Shown here piece after piece: positions 1 through 8,753 of a stretch of DNA of 64,000 nt. Origin of the DNA: an uncultured Helicobacteraceae bacterium (lineage in GTDB: Bacteria > Campylobacterota > Campylobacteria > Campylobacterales > Helicobacteraceae). Location: NCBI GenBank assembly GCA_910578285.1, contig CAJTQL010000003.1:135743-199742 (forward strand). The letters run 5' to 3'. The notes below the pieces were generated by a model that was not told the DNA's origin, did not search any database, and saw only the letters and a program-made list of their open reading frames with translations. A program made the position numbers and the translations under genes. Each line of letters starts with the position of its first letter. The first letter of the stretch is position 1.

Positions 1-260
1 GTGATATCATTTTGCTTGACAAGCTGAACCTTGAGCCAAAGTCATCTGTTGTGTTTGAGGAAGTCTTAGCGCTTTTTGATGGCGCGCTGCATATGGGTAC
101 ACCATTTGTGAGCGGCGCAAAAGTCAATGCCGAAGTGATTAACGAAGGCAGAGGCAAGAAGATCATCACATTCAAGAAGCGCAGACGCAAAGACAGCAAA
201 ACCAAACGCGGATTCCGCCGCGATTTTACGCGCGTGCGCATCACCGCGATTAGCAAATAA
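1..260 (+). CDS. rplU: 50S ribosomal protein L21, 5'-truncated by window edge
   Basis: This is the C-terminal part of ribosomal protein L21, which binds 23S rRNA in the large subunit. The reading frame is already open at base 3 and runs to a TAA at 258-260. The usual N-terminal ~18 residues lie outside the window, so the TTG at 12 is not a real start. The basic tail with KKRRRKDSKTKRG and a final RVRIT segment is diagnostic of Campylobacterota L21. rpmA follows after 9 bases, the usual rplU-rpmA operon. Confidence 0.95.
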   Translation, partial: DIILLDKLNLEPKSSVVFEEVLALFDGALHMGTPFVSGAKVNAEVINEGRGKKIITFKKRRRKDSKTKRGFRRDFTRVRITAISK

Positions 261-269
261 GGAGAAAGC

Positions 270-524
270 ATGGCACACAAAAAAGGACAGGGGAGCACCC
301 AGAATAACCGCGATTCAGCCGGGCGCCGATTGGGCGTCAAAAAATTTGGTGGCGAATTTGTGCGTGCAGGCAATATTTTGATTCGTCAGCGCGGCACGCA
401 ATTCCACACAGGCAACAATGTCGGAATCGGCAAAGACCATACAATCTTTGCGTTGATTGATGGAGTCGTGCGCTTCGAGCGCAAAGACAAATACCGACAA
501 AAGGTATCGGTGTATCCAAAATAG
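270..524 (+). CDS. rpmA: 50S ribosomal protein L27
   Basis: L27 of 84 aa, a large-subunit protein near the peptidyl transferase centre. The N-terminus MAHKKGQGSTQNNRDS and the GRRLGVKK stretch are typical of the family. An AAGGAGAAAGC ribosome site immediately precedes the ATG, and the gene follows rplU in one operon. Full length is normal. Downstream, where Helicobacter genomes commonly continue with other housekeeping genes, the sequence switches to phage-derived remnants. Confidence 0.97.
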   Translation: MAHKKGQGSTQNNRDSAGRRLGVKKFGGEFVRAGNILIRQRGTQFHTGNNVGIGKDHTIFALIDGVVRFERKDKYRQKVSVYPK

Positions 525-696
525 TAGCACCATTTGGAATCGCGTTGGAATCGCGAAAATCTTTGGCTTTTGCTCTCGCTTGGGCAAGTGGATTGTCTAA
601 GCTCGCTAAAGTTACGCGATAACGCCCACAAGTGCGTCTTTAATCGCCCGCTACACGCGGGGCGCAAAGGCAAGCAAGGCGGCGTTTGATTATGCG
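525..696 (+). other. Gene-free stretch with a decayed copy of the phage-protein module
   Basis: No intact gene is visible. From about 655 the bases match, with changes, the segment at about 3985-4065 inside the large phage protein gene (shared peptide A-S-K-A-A-F-D followed by A-M-Q-K-S-A-Q-F). Upstream of 655 the similarity fades and stops appear. I read this as a partial, decayed duplication at the edge of the phage remnant. Confidence 0.5.
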
Positions 697-1142
697 ATGC
701 AAAAGAGTGCACAATTTTCTACACTCTTGCGTGCTAATACGCAAAAATATGGAGTTGTAGCGGAAATACTTAACGACACATACAACCTCATCAATAGCAA
801 TGGTCTCACGGCTGGAGTTACTGACACAGCGGCAACATGGGCTGGGGGTGGTGCACGGCTCTTAGGAGATGCATTGGATTCCCAAGCACTCAAAGATTTT
901 GCAGCCCGTGCCGATAATGTCAAGCGCCAAGTGCGCATCAACCACGACATCAATCGTGGTGATAGCACATTCAGCAACATTGTCTATGGCGCGGGGACAA
1001 TTGCGCCCGAGATGATTCTGCCTGCTTCTCAAATCAAGCTTGGCGCGGGGATTGCGGGCAATGCGTTACGTGGCGCTGGCTATGGCGCGCTTGGTGGTGG
1101 GCTCACCTCGCTGCTCGATTCCGACCAAGCTGGCAGCAGGCA
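697..1142 (+). pseudogene. N-terminal fragment of large phage polyvalent protein (frameshifted)
   Basis: An open frame encodes a fragment beginning M-Q-K-S-A-Q-F-S-T-L-L, then a segment with N-L-I-N-S-N-G-L-T-A-G-V-T-D-T-A and a glycine-rich stretch (GYGALGGGLTSLLDSD). At about 1131-1143 the meaningful reading passes into the frame of the next gene, where GGAGAGAIGGGLLGG continues the same glycine-rich region. One base gained or two lost explains this. The continuation in this frame to 1350 looks like noise. It is probably the true N-terminal portion of the 1206-4961 product; an assembly error is the alternative. Confidence 0.6.
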
Positions 1143-1205
1143 CTTGGTGGCGCGGGTGCGGGTGCTATTGGCGGCGGGCTGCTTGGCGGCATTGGCGCTT
1201 CGGTT

Positions 1206-4200
1206 TTGGGCAAATTCACTGGGCATGGCTTTAGCAACTCTCCCAAAGCGGGGCTTCTCAACAGCACAATCGATGATGCGGGCAATATCAAGATTGACCC
1301 CATCGTTGGCGCAACAAACGCGAATGATGACGCGATTGCGCGGGCAATGAATGCGCAAAGGGCAGAATCGCAGCCCAACTTTGTTATGGGTAAATCGGGC
1401 GAAACAATCACAAATTACAATGTCCCAATTGAGTTTGAACAATGGGTTAAGAATGCAGCGGGCATAAATCCCGATAAAGAGATTATCGCAAATCTTTATA
1501 CTCTTGCCAAAAAACACCCCGAAATGTTTAATAAACCAAGCGATGTCTATCGGCTCATTCGAGAAGTCAAAAATCCAACGTTCTTTTATCATAATAATCG
1601 CCCCGATATTGCATTGATGGGTAAGTTTTTAGAAGATGGAAACCTTGCAAAGCTTGGAGTAGTTAAAGATGGTGAGCCCTATAATGTTGTTGCACACATT
1701 ACAAAAACTTCAAAAGGGCAAAAAGAACATGAAAAGCTCTTGGGAGAGCAATACCTGCCAATGGTGGAGTCGGCACCCCCCTCCACACCTTTATCGCCCG
1801 AAATTGCTCGAGCCCAAAGCACGCCTGGTGCAAACGCACGTTCATTAACAGACAATGCGAATCCTACCACATCAAACCTTAATAATAGTTTAGAAAATGC
1901 AGAGAATACAACGTCTTTGGGGCGAGCAATTGGCGAAACGAATGTGTATATCAACAATGATAGGGGCTACCATGCAACGATACAAATCGTGCAAGCAGAC
2001 AAGCTCAAGCCGAGTTTTGAGGAAAATGTTGGTGGGCAATTCCGCACGCAAAAGCAAGACCATGTGATTCATAAAATCCGCGACCATTTCGACCCAATGC
2101 TGATGTTTGAACGTAGTGGAGATTTTAATGGAATCCCCGTTGTTGATAATGGTGGGATTGTTTTGGTTGGAAATCATCGCACGGAAGCCTTGAAGAGTTT
2201 TAGCCCCGAGCAATTTGACAAATATGCCAAAGCAGTGCAAGATAAATATGGAATCAAGCTAAATAATGGCGAGCTTATTGTGCGTGTGCTTGACCCACGA
2301 TACAACAAAGAGGAACGTGAGAATCTCGCAAAGGCAAGCAATGTAGGGCGCGAGAATAACTTCTTTGAAAAAGAGATTGCAGAAGATGCAAAATATGCAC
2401 AGAATCTTGGCGATTTTCTTGGCAACAAAAATGTTGTGATACGACCAGATTTTGATGAGGCTAGCGATGTTACGCGAATGAAAAACCTCGTTGCGGGCGC
2501 TCTAAAGATGCCGCTTGATAATGAACGTGCCAACTCTGTATTGTTGCATTCTTTGCTTCAGAGCGGGCAACATGGATTTTTAAAACGTCTCGATTCGCTT
2601 GCGCTTGATGATGCACGTACGGCAAGCGCCATTCACACGATGTTGCGCGATAATGCGGGCGCGCTCTATTTAAACAGAATCAGCCAAAATGCAAGCGCTA
2701 TTGATATTGTTCCCTATCTCCATAGCACGCTCAATGCAATCCGCGCACAAAAGGGCAAAACATATCCACAAATTAAGAAATATATCGAAGAAGAGGCAAA
2801 GCATATCTTGCTGACAAGCGAAGAGAATCTCTACCGACTTTCGCGACTAAGCGAGCCACCAATTGATTATTTCGAGCAGCTTAAAGGCAACATGATTGCG
2901 TGTGCGCTTGGCAAATTATTGACACGTACAAATCCAAGCGAGGCTCTCTATGGAATCTTGAAACAATTTGGCAAAGAACAAAATCATGGAGAAAATATTT
3001 TTGGTGATGAATTTAAAATAACACTTTGGGATAATCTCGCTTATCTCAATCGTATTTCTGGCGAAAGTCCGCTAGGAAATATGCTAGAAAGCATTAAACT
3101 AAAAGAAAAAGAATTTGCACAATATGCAGCTATGCGCGATATGCAGGGCAACACACAGATGAGCCTCAAACCCAACATGCCCCTTGACCTCAAAACAATG
3201 CACAAACTCAAGGCTGCCGCAATTAATGCCCCAACAGCCACACAGCAACAATACGAGGCTTATTATAGGGCAATGTGGAGTGGAGACAAGCAACAAATCA
3301 GCAAAACATTGCCCTTTATCAAGATTGCTCATTTCAACGAGACATTTAGCAAGCTCTTTGGAATCGAAAAACAAGCAGTATTTTTTACAAAAAATAGCAT
3401 TTACCATGCAAGACCAGAACGTAAAGGAATGTATGAGCAAGACTTACCCGAAGCATTTGTGAAAGACATTCCAAATATCATCAACAATGCGCAAGGGGGA
3501 TTTTATGATAAAGCACATCGAAATTTCTTTATTGTTAAGCCATTGAGAGATTATGGAATTGATAGCAATCAACTCGGTTTTATTCATTTCAATAAAGATA
3601 TTTTGGGGAATTATATCGTAACAATGAAGCGGGCAGACCCTATGGAATTAAATGGGGGGAATTTTGTAGAAGTAGGGCGTGGATTCGAACCACCATACAA
3701 CGTAGGCAACCAAAATGGAAGCCCTTCAACGTCCCTCTCCCAACTGAGCGCATCGCCTACTTCTAATGCCAGCAATCCTACCACTTCTCCGCTTAAAGAC
3801 GGCTTACAATCTAACACCCTCGCCCGCAACCTCGCCCACCAAGCAGCCACAAATGCGCTCGCAGGCACAGCGGGGGGAATCGCCAATGTTGCGCTTGATG
3901 ATTCCGATGATGCCCTTGCAAAAAAGTTTGCCAAAGGCTTTGCGCTCGCTGTGGCAGGAAAGGTTGCGGCAAAGCACGGAATGCCCGCGGGCGCAAGGGC
4001 AAGCAAGGCAGCGTTTGATTTCGCGATGCAAAAGAGCGCGCAATTTTCTACACTCTTGCGCGAGAATCCGCAGCTTTTCACGCGGCTACTCAACAAGCAG
4101 CTCACAGATGATTTCGCGCAATTTGGGGGCGCGCGCTCGGGGCTATATGCCCAGCGTTATGCCGTTGCACAAGAGCTCGCGCAAAAGGGAGTGAGCGAAG

Positions 4201-4961
4201 AGGAGATTCTAAGCCGCACGGGTTGGTTTAGGGGACTTGATGGACAATGGAAATTCCAGCTTGACCTCGCCAAAGGCGCGGCATATAAGCTCAAAGAGGG
4301 CAGCTATCACCTAAGCCAACTCTTCAAGCAAGAATCCCTCTATGCTGCCTATCCGTTCCTTAGAGATGTGCGCGTGCAGATTGCGCGGCTGCCCGAGAAT
4401 GTGAATGGCAGTTTTGAGCCCACAACGAGGATTATCACCCTAAACAGCGCCAACAACAAGCTTGATTTCACAAAGGCGCTTTGCCATGAGTTGCAACACA
4501 TTATCCAAAAATACGAGGGCTTTGCGCAAGGCAGCAGCCCAAAAAATCCAAACTATTGGACAAACGCAGGCGAAGTCGAGGCACGCGCGACATTCAAAGG
4601 GGGCGAGCAAAACGCGTTGCGGAGGCTTGCAAACGAACGCAAAGAGGGCGAAATCATCGAGGCAATGGGCAGGGCGAGTGATTCGGAAATTCCGAACAGC
4701 TCAACGCTCGCACATTCCCAAAAGAATACGTCTCTCATCTCTGAAGCCAAGAGCAGGCTTGAGAAAATAGACCCCAACAAGCTCAATGCAGAGCAAAGGG
4801 AGATTCTCTCTGTTTTTAAGGGCGAAAAAGACCAAGCTATACTTCATGGCAAGGACATTAATAACCTCTATTCCCTCGAATCGGGCAGCAGAAAAAAGGG
4901 CGCAAAAAAGATATTGATTAAGCATTATGGTGTCGAAAAAACAGGGGGGACTGCAAGATGA
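1206..4961 (+). CDS. Large phage polyvalent protein, central part (ParB-like and metallopeptidase-like domains)
   Basis: A 1251-residue product of the type found in prophages and mobile elements as 'polyvalent' proteins co-injected with DNA. Residues ~60-190 and ~690-860 resemble phage-carried Barnase/EndoU/RelE-like nuclease domains. Residues ~250-400 contain VDNGGIVLVGNHRTEAL, the DdrB/ParB-like fold signature. Near residues 1094-1098 there is HELQH (an HExxH zinc motif) followed by EGFAQG and GEVEAR, matching the LPD23-type metallopeptidase-like domain. The TTG at 1206 is probably not the native start, since the frame is meaningful upstream to ~1140. The 3' end breaks at a G6 run at ~4945-4951, where the sense continues in the next frame. 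Domain names are from memory of the families; no search was run. Confidence 0.75.
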   Translation: MGKFTGHGFSNSPKAGLLNSTIDDAGNIKIDPIVGATNANDDAIARAMNAQRAESQPNFVMGKSGETITNYNVPIEFEQWVKNAAGINPDKEIIANLYTLAKKHPEMFNKPSDVYRLIREVKNPTFFYHNNRPDIALMGKFLEDGNLAKLGVVKDGEPYNVVAHITKTSKGQKEHEKLLGEQYLPMVESAPPSTPLSPEIARAQSTPGANARSLTDNANPTTSNLNNSLENAENTTSLGRAIGETNVYINNDRGYHATIQIVQADKLKPSFEENVGGQFRTQKQDHVIHKIRDHFDPMLMFERSGDFNGIPVVDNGGIVLVGNHRTEALKSFSPEQFDKYAKAVQDKYGIKLNNGELIVRVLDPRYNKEERENLAKASNVGRENNFFEKEIAEDAKYAQNLGDFLGNKNVVIRPDFDEASDVTRMKNLVAGALKMPLDNERANSVLLHSLLQSGQHGFLKRLDSLALDDARTASAIHTMLRDNAGALYLNRISQNASAIDIVPYLHSTLNAIRAQKGKTYPQIKKYIEEEAKHILLTSEENLYRLSRLSEPPIDYFEQLKGNMIACALGKLLTRTNPSEALYGILKQFGKEQNHGENIFGDEFKITLWDNLAYLNRISGESPLGNMLESIKLKEKEFAQYAAMRDMQGNTQMSLKPNMPLDLKTMHKLKAAAINAPTATQQQYEAYYRAMWSGDKQQISKTLPFIKIAHFNETFSKLFGIEKQAVFFTKNSIYHARPERKGMYEQDLPEAFVKDIPNIINNAQGGFYDKAHRNFFIVKPLRDYGIDSNQLGFIHFNKDILGNYIVTMKRADPMELNGGNFVEVGRGFEPPYNVGNQNGSPSTSLSQLSASPTSNASNPTTSPLKDGLQSNTLARNLAHQAATNALAGTAGGIANVALDDSDDALAKKFAKGFALAVAGKVAAKHGMPAGARASKAAFDFAMQKSAQFSTLLRENPQLFTRLLNKQLTDDFAQFGGARSGLYAQRYAVAQELAQKGVSEEEILSRTGWFRGLDGQWKFQLDLAKGAAYKLKEGSYHLSQLFKQESLYAAYPFLRDVRVQIARLPENVNGSFEPTTRIITLNSANNKLDFTKALCHELQHIIQKYEGFAQGSSPKNPNYWTNAGEVEARATFKGGEQNALRRLANERKEGEIIEAMGRASDSEIPNSSTLAHSQKNTSLISEAKSRLEKIDPNKLNAEQREILSVFKGEKDQAILHGKDINNLYSLESGSRKKGAKKILIKHYGVEKTGGTAR

Positions 4962-7719
4962 TGAGCTGCTAGGAATGATGAAGATTGTTAGGGACGGAGA
5001 CATTAGGGCAGATAGCTTTTCAGAAGGCAAAGATTTTATACGCTATGCCTATGAGCTAGAGCTTGAAGATGTTCGGCTCAAGCTTGTTGTTGATGAATTT
5101 AACGATGGCAAGAAAATCTTTGATTTGTATAGCGACAGAAATTTTGTGGATTATATATCGGCTCACAGTCCTAAACTGCCCAGCCGACAAGGGAATAATA
5201 CCGCAGACAACATTAAAAGCAGCTTAAATACTGACGACAACCCCCAATACTCCCTCAAATCTCCGCTCGAATCCCTCAAATCCGCACAGGGGCGCATCGA
5301 TGGCTTGCGGTCGTTTGCCAAATATCTTGCCAATCCTCCCGCACATTTGCGAGGCGATGCGCAAAGGTTGCGTGCCGATGTGTCCGCAATGCGAGAACTC
5401 GACATGCACACAAGGCAGGCACTCACAGACAAGGCAAACGCGATAGATTCGCTCGCCTATCAAAACGGCTACCCCGAGCCGCAATATTCGCTCAAGAATC
5501 CGCGTCAAAAGCAGAAGTTTGCCGAAGATTCTGTGGGAATCTTGCAGCAAATCCGCGCTAAAAGCCGCGAGGGAATGGAGAAAATCTTGAACAACAGCTG
5601 GGTGAATAGCGCGCTTGGCACGCGGATTTATGGCAGAAACTTCGAGGATTATCGACATATCAAAGATGTGTTTGACAAGGACATTGCCGAGAATGCTAGC
5701 AAAGCGCTCGACCTACACAACAAGCTCAAGCTCCTAAGCGAGGACGCACAGCGCAAGATGCATCATTATATGAACGGCGACACAAACGGCGAAGATTTGA
5801 GCAGCGAACTCAAAACGCTTGCCGATTCTTTCCGCAAAGAGGTGCGCAAGGAGACAGATGAGCTTGTAAAGCTCGGGCTCTTGGACAAGAAAACGGCAGA
5901 AAAATGGGGCGATGTGTATCTGCTGCGCGAGTATTCGACACGTATGGTTGATAGAATCAAACGCGGACTTAGGGGGCTAAAAAGCGAGGATTATGGCATT
6001 GGGCTGGACACAATCCACATGCGCGGCAAGAAGCAAAAGGTCGGCGAGGCGCAATATCAGGAAATGCTGCAAAAGGGCGAGATTGGCGACATCACGAAGG
6101 GCAAATGGGAGGTGTTGCAAAAACCAAGCAAGCATGAGCCACATTATATCTTGCGCCGCGACTATACGCGCGCCGAGCGTGAGGCGAAGGGCGAGATTGA
6201 TTTGATTAGCTATTCCCTGCCACGCACGCTCGCAAAGATTGCCAACCAAAAGAGAATCGCGACACTCTTTAGCGCAATCAGCAAAGAGAGCGATTTGGCG
6301 CAAAAGCTCGAGGCGGGCAAGGAGATTCCAAGCGGCTTTCGGCGATTGAACGGCGAGCAATATGGTGCGCTCAAGGGATTTGTCGTGCGCAACGAGGTTG
6401 CGGACGATATTGAGCGCACGACCAACAAGATTCTGGGCGAAAGCAAGGAGATTCTCAAACAGATTGCGGGCTTTGCAACCTATTGGAAAAAGACAAAGAC
6501 GGTGCATAATCCGACTAGCCATATCAACAATATGATTGGCAATGTCTTTTTTCTCGGAATGGAGGGGAATATCAAGGGAATCGCCAATGCGTTTGCTGCG
6601 GTTAAGAACGGCTTGCCGCAAAACATTGCGCGCTATGAAGAGCTGTGCGCCAAACGAGGAATTGTGAATCTTACCCAAAGCGAGGCAAGCGAGCTCGCGA
6701 GGCTCGATACTGCCGATATGCGGCTTTATAAGACGCTCAAAGACAGAGGCGTGTTTGACAAAAGCAGCCTCAATATGGTGCTAAACGATTATTTGCGCGA
6801 AAGCGGAGTTGTGCCGCAACAGAGCAAGGCGACAAACGCAGCGCTAGGCGCGTTCATGAAGCTCGATTCAAAGCTTAGCAGAATCTATGGCGCAGAAGAC
6901 CATATCTTTCGCTTTGGTAGCGTCAAGAGCCTGTTCGAAGCTGGACATAGCCTCAATGAGGCAATCGACATCACAAACAAGGTGATTCCTGATTATAGCA
7001 AGCCCATGCCCAAATGGCTCGACAATGCCGCGCGCTATGGTGTGCTGCCGTTTGTGCAATTCACCTACCACGCAACGCCGATCATGTTGCGGCAGCTCAA
7101 CCCGCTTGCCAAAAGCGCAAAGGGGGAATGGAACAAGAAGATTGCGGCAATCAAGCTTGGCACAATGGCAGGGCTGTTTGGCGCGTATCAGGGGCTTGTC
7201 GAATACTTTGCAGATGGCGAAATGCCGCAAGGATTTAACGCAAAAGAGCTGCCCGTCTGGCGCTATCGCAATGGTGATGTGCAGACAGTGCGAATCGGCG
7301 CGGCTGTGCCACATCTTGCGCTTGCCGATTGGCTGCCCTTTAGCAGCAAGAATGGAATCTTGCCCGAGAATATCCGCACAACAGCCATTGGGGGGATTCC
7401 ACAATGGGGCTATTATGCCACAACCGACAAGAATGCGTATTACGACCGACCGATTACAAGCCGCAAGGATGGCTGGAGGCATTATGATAGGGGCAAATAT
7501 ATTGCGCAGCAGTTCCTGCCCGAGTGGTTCAACAAGGGCTATAACCTCGCCGAAGTCGGCTGGAAAGACGAGCAGAAGCGCAAAAGAAGCAATGTGCTGA
7601 ACGAACGCAGCGGGTTTGAAAGCGCGCTCGGGCTTGCTGGAATCAACACCAAAAGCTACAACCTCCACCAATTGCGCCTCGAAAACGAACGCAAGAAGCA
7701 GCTACAAAGCCTGCAATAG
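4927..7719 (+). CDS. Large phage polyvalent protein, C-terminal part (LPD38-like)
   Basis: A 930-residue product overlapping the previous gene by 35 bases in another frame. If one G is removed from the G6 run near 4946, the upstream frame reads V-E-K-T-G-G-L-Q-D-D-E-L without a break into this one, so both were probably one gene. The first ~70 residues complete a nuclease-like domain with a Y-S-D-R-N strand. The rest is mostly alpha-helical and ends with a region like the LPD38 polyvalent-protein domain (VRIGAAVPHLALADWLPF). A hydrophobic patch lies near TMAGLFGAYQGLVEYF. No integrase, terminase or capsid gene is nearby, so this is an isolated remnant. Confidence 0.75.
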   Translation: MVSKKQGGLQDDELLGMMKIVRDGDIRADSFSEGKDFIRYAYELELEDVRLKLVVDEFNDGKKIFDLYSDRNFVDYISAHSPKLPSRQGNNTADNIKSSLNTDDNPQYSLKSPLESLKSAQGRIDGLRSFAKYLANPPAHLRGDAQRLRADVSAMRELDMHTRQALTDKANAIDSLAYQNGYPEPQYSLKNPRQKQKFAEDSVGILQQIRAKSREGMEKILNNSWVNSALGTRIYGRNFEDYRHIKDVFDKDIAENASKALDLHNKLKLLSEDAQRKMHHYMNGDTNGEDLSSELKTLADSFRKEVRKETDELVKLGLLDKKTAEKWGDVYLLREYSTRMVDRIKRGLRGLKSEDYGIGLDTIHMRGKKQKVGEAQYQEMLQKGEIGDITKGKWEVLQKPSKHEPHYILRRDYTRAEREAKGEIDLISYSLPRTLAKIANQKRIATLFSAISKESDLAQKLEAGKEIPSGFRRLNGEQYGALKGFVVRNEVADDIERTTNKILGESKEILKQIAGFATYWKKTKTVHNPTSHINNMIGNVFFLGMEGNIKGIANAFAAVKNGLPQNIARYEELCAKRGIVNLTQSEASELARLDTADMRLYKTLKDRGVFDKSSLNMVLNDYLRESGVVPQQSKATNAALGAFMKLDSKLSRIYGAEDHIFRFGSVKSLFEAGHSLNEAIDITNKVIPDYSKPMPKWLDNAARYGVLPFVQFTYHATPIMLRQLNPLAKSAKGEWNKKIAAIKLGTMAGLFGAYQGLVEYFADGEMPQGFNAKELPVWRYRNGDVQTVRIGAAVPHLALADWLPFSSKNGILPENIRTTAIGGIPQWGYYATTDKNAYYDRPITSRKDGWRHYDRGKYIAQQFLPEWFNKGYNLAEVGWKDEQKRKRSNVLNERSGFESALGLAGINTKSYNLHQLRLENERKKQLQSLQ

Positions 7720-7737
7720 CGCCGCTGCAAAATGCGC

Positions 7738-7764
7738 GTTTAACAAATGCTATATTTGTTAAAC
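7738..7764. repeat. Perfect AT-rich palindrome
   Basis: GTTTAACAAAT and its exact reverse complement ATTTGTTAAAC are separated by GCTAT, 20 bases after the stop of the phage remnant. The stem is 11 bp. It could be a transcription-factor site or a weak terminator hairpin; there is no T tract. Confidence 0.5.
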
Positions 7765-7846
7765 AAAATCGAACAATGTTCAACACGATATATCCCAAAG
7801 TATATCCATAGCCTCTATAAATGCGGTGTAGTGGGAGTGTTATTGG

Positions 7847-7918
7847 TGTTGCGAGCGAGTGTAATGAGCGTGGCAATCAACCGTGCAGGGTAACCAAACA
7901 CGGTTGATTGCTTCGGCT
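7847..7918. repeat. Interspersed repeat, family R1 (GTGGCAATC type)
   Basis: Contains GAGCGTGGCAATCAACCGTG and, inverted, CACGGTTGATTGCTTCGG. It belongs to the same family as copies near 9974, 11914, 15436 and 41594, all between genes. The inverted arms can form a hairpin, so the repeat may terminate or stabilise transcripts. Confidence 0.6.
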
Positions 7919-7945
7919 TTGTATGACGAGAAACAACCTTTTGTT

Positions 7946-8034
7946 TTTTGTCATTCTGAACTCGCGTAAGCGAGTGAAGAATCTCAAATGATAAGAATCT
8001 AAAGAGATGTTCGCTCATACTCAACATGACAAAA
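7946..8034. repeat. Interspersed palindromic repeat, family R2 (TCATTCTGAA...CATGACAAAA)
   Basis: Runs from TTTTGTCATTCTGAACTCG, through GAAGAATCTC, to CTCAACATGACAAAAG. The outer ends pair (TTTTGTCAT with ATGACAAAA), and an inner CTCGC-GTAA-GCGAG hairpin is present. Two further copies in the opposite orientation lie at 42721-42807 and 42861-42944. It ends 14 bases before the sigma54 site of the first cassette. Confidence 0.65.
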
Positions 8035-8047
8035 GAAACCCAAAAAC

Positions 8048-8063
8048 GGAACAATATTTGCTT
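8048..8063 (+). promoter_or_regulatory. sigma54 (RpoN) promoter, cassette A
   Basis: GGAACAATATTTGCTT: GG and GC are separated by exactly 10 bases with TTTGCTT around the -12 element, the Campylobacterota RpoN consensus. Transcription would begin near 8073, leaving a leader of about 90 bases before the ATG at 8163. Confidence 0.8.
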
Positions 8064-8089
8064 GAAAGGTTACAAAGACATAAAGACGA

Positions 8090-8127
8090 AAAATCCTAAA
8101 TTTTAAAGAAATTTTGGATTTTTTTGT
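8090..8127 (+). promoter_or_regulatory. Conserved 5'-leader hairpin with T tract, cassette A
   Basis: AAAATCCTAAATTT and AAATTTTGGATTTT pair around a short A-rich loop and are followed by a T7 run. The element recurs at the same place in all four cassette leaders. Here it looks like an attenuator or intrinsic terminator; it could also protect the mRNA 5' region. Confidence 0.45.
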
Positions 8128-8162
8128 TACGATTGCAGATATTCTAATACAAGGAGGGCAGA

Positions 8163-8744
8163 ATGAGAAACATTCTCAAACTAGGGCTTATCAGCGCAGT
8201 AACCGCAATTGCATTAGCACAAACGCCAGCAGCGCAAGGAATGGACGAAGATGTCCTTGCAATCGCAACACAAGGCGCATTGAGCGATTCGATGCAAGGC
8301 TTCCGCAAGCTTGCAGATGATGAGGCGAGTCAGGTTAGGGCAGGGATAGATGTTTCAAAAAATTATCTGATACATAGGTTATCAGATAATTTTGGCAATC
8401 CACAACGTCTTATGTATTACCAAGAGATTATCTTTTCGCCCGGTGAAGAAGGGTCTGGTTATGCTACTCTTAATGGTGTAACAAGCAAAAGAAATTATGC
8501 CGAGTTTAGTACAGAAAATCGCCCCATTAATGGAGCAACGCTTCACTTTAAGATTGTAAAGTTTGCAAATTCAGCAGAAACAGTGAATATTGTGAAGTTT
8601 AATCCCACTACCAAACAGGAATATAGTGTTTATCAGGGTTCAAATATGATACAAGCTCTTGGACAAAGTCTTTTTTCTAGGGTTTTGAATGACGGTCAGG
8701 GTCGTGGTTATATCCCTGAAAGACAACGGTTTTTTGGTAGATAA
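8163..8744 (+). CDS. Cassette A secreted precursor with conserved Sec leader and propeptide
   Basis: Encodes 193 aa. Residues 1-~23 form a Sec signal peptide (MRNILKLGLISAVTAIALAQ, then an A-rich cleavage region). Residues ~24-58 form a propeptide almost identical in the four paralogues (MDEDVLAIATQGALSDSMQG, FRKLADDEA). The other three end the propeptide with Gly-Gly; here it reads S-Q-V-R-A-G, a degenerate site. The last ~132 residues are variable, Tyr/Asn-rich and end RQRFFGR. No enzyme motif was recognised. The AAGGAGGG ribosome site favours this ATG. The partner gene follows after 9 bases. Role inferred: surface or extracellular cargo of the Fap-like barrel/C39 pair at 13994-15423. Confidence 0.8.
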   Translation: MRNILKLGLISAVTAIALAQTPAAQGMDEDVLAIATQGALSDSMQGFRKLADDEASQVRAGIDVSKNYLIHRLSDNFGNPQRLMYYQEIIFSPGEEGSGYATLNGVTSKRNYAEFSTENRPINGATLHFKIVKFANSAETVNIVKFNPTTKQEYSVYQGSNMIQALGQSLFSRVLNDGQGRGYIPERQRFFGR

Positions 8745-8753
8745 GGAAAATTC

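Noticed and set aside
525..7719. Complete prophage
   Set aside because: Only one large protein gene is present; no integrase, terminase, capsid, tail or lysis gene was seen, and core genes flank it closely on the left.
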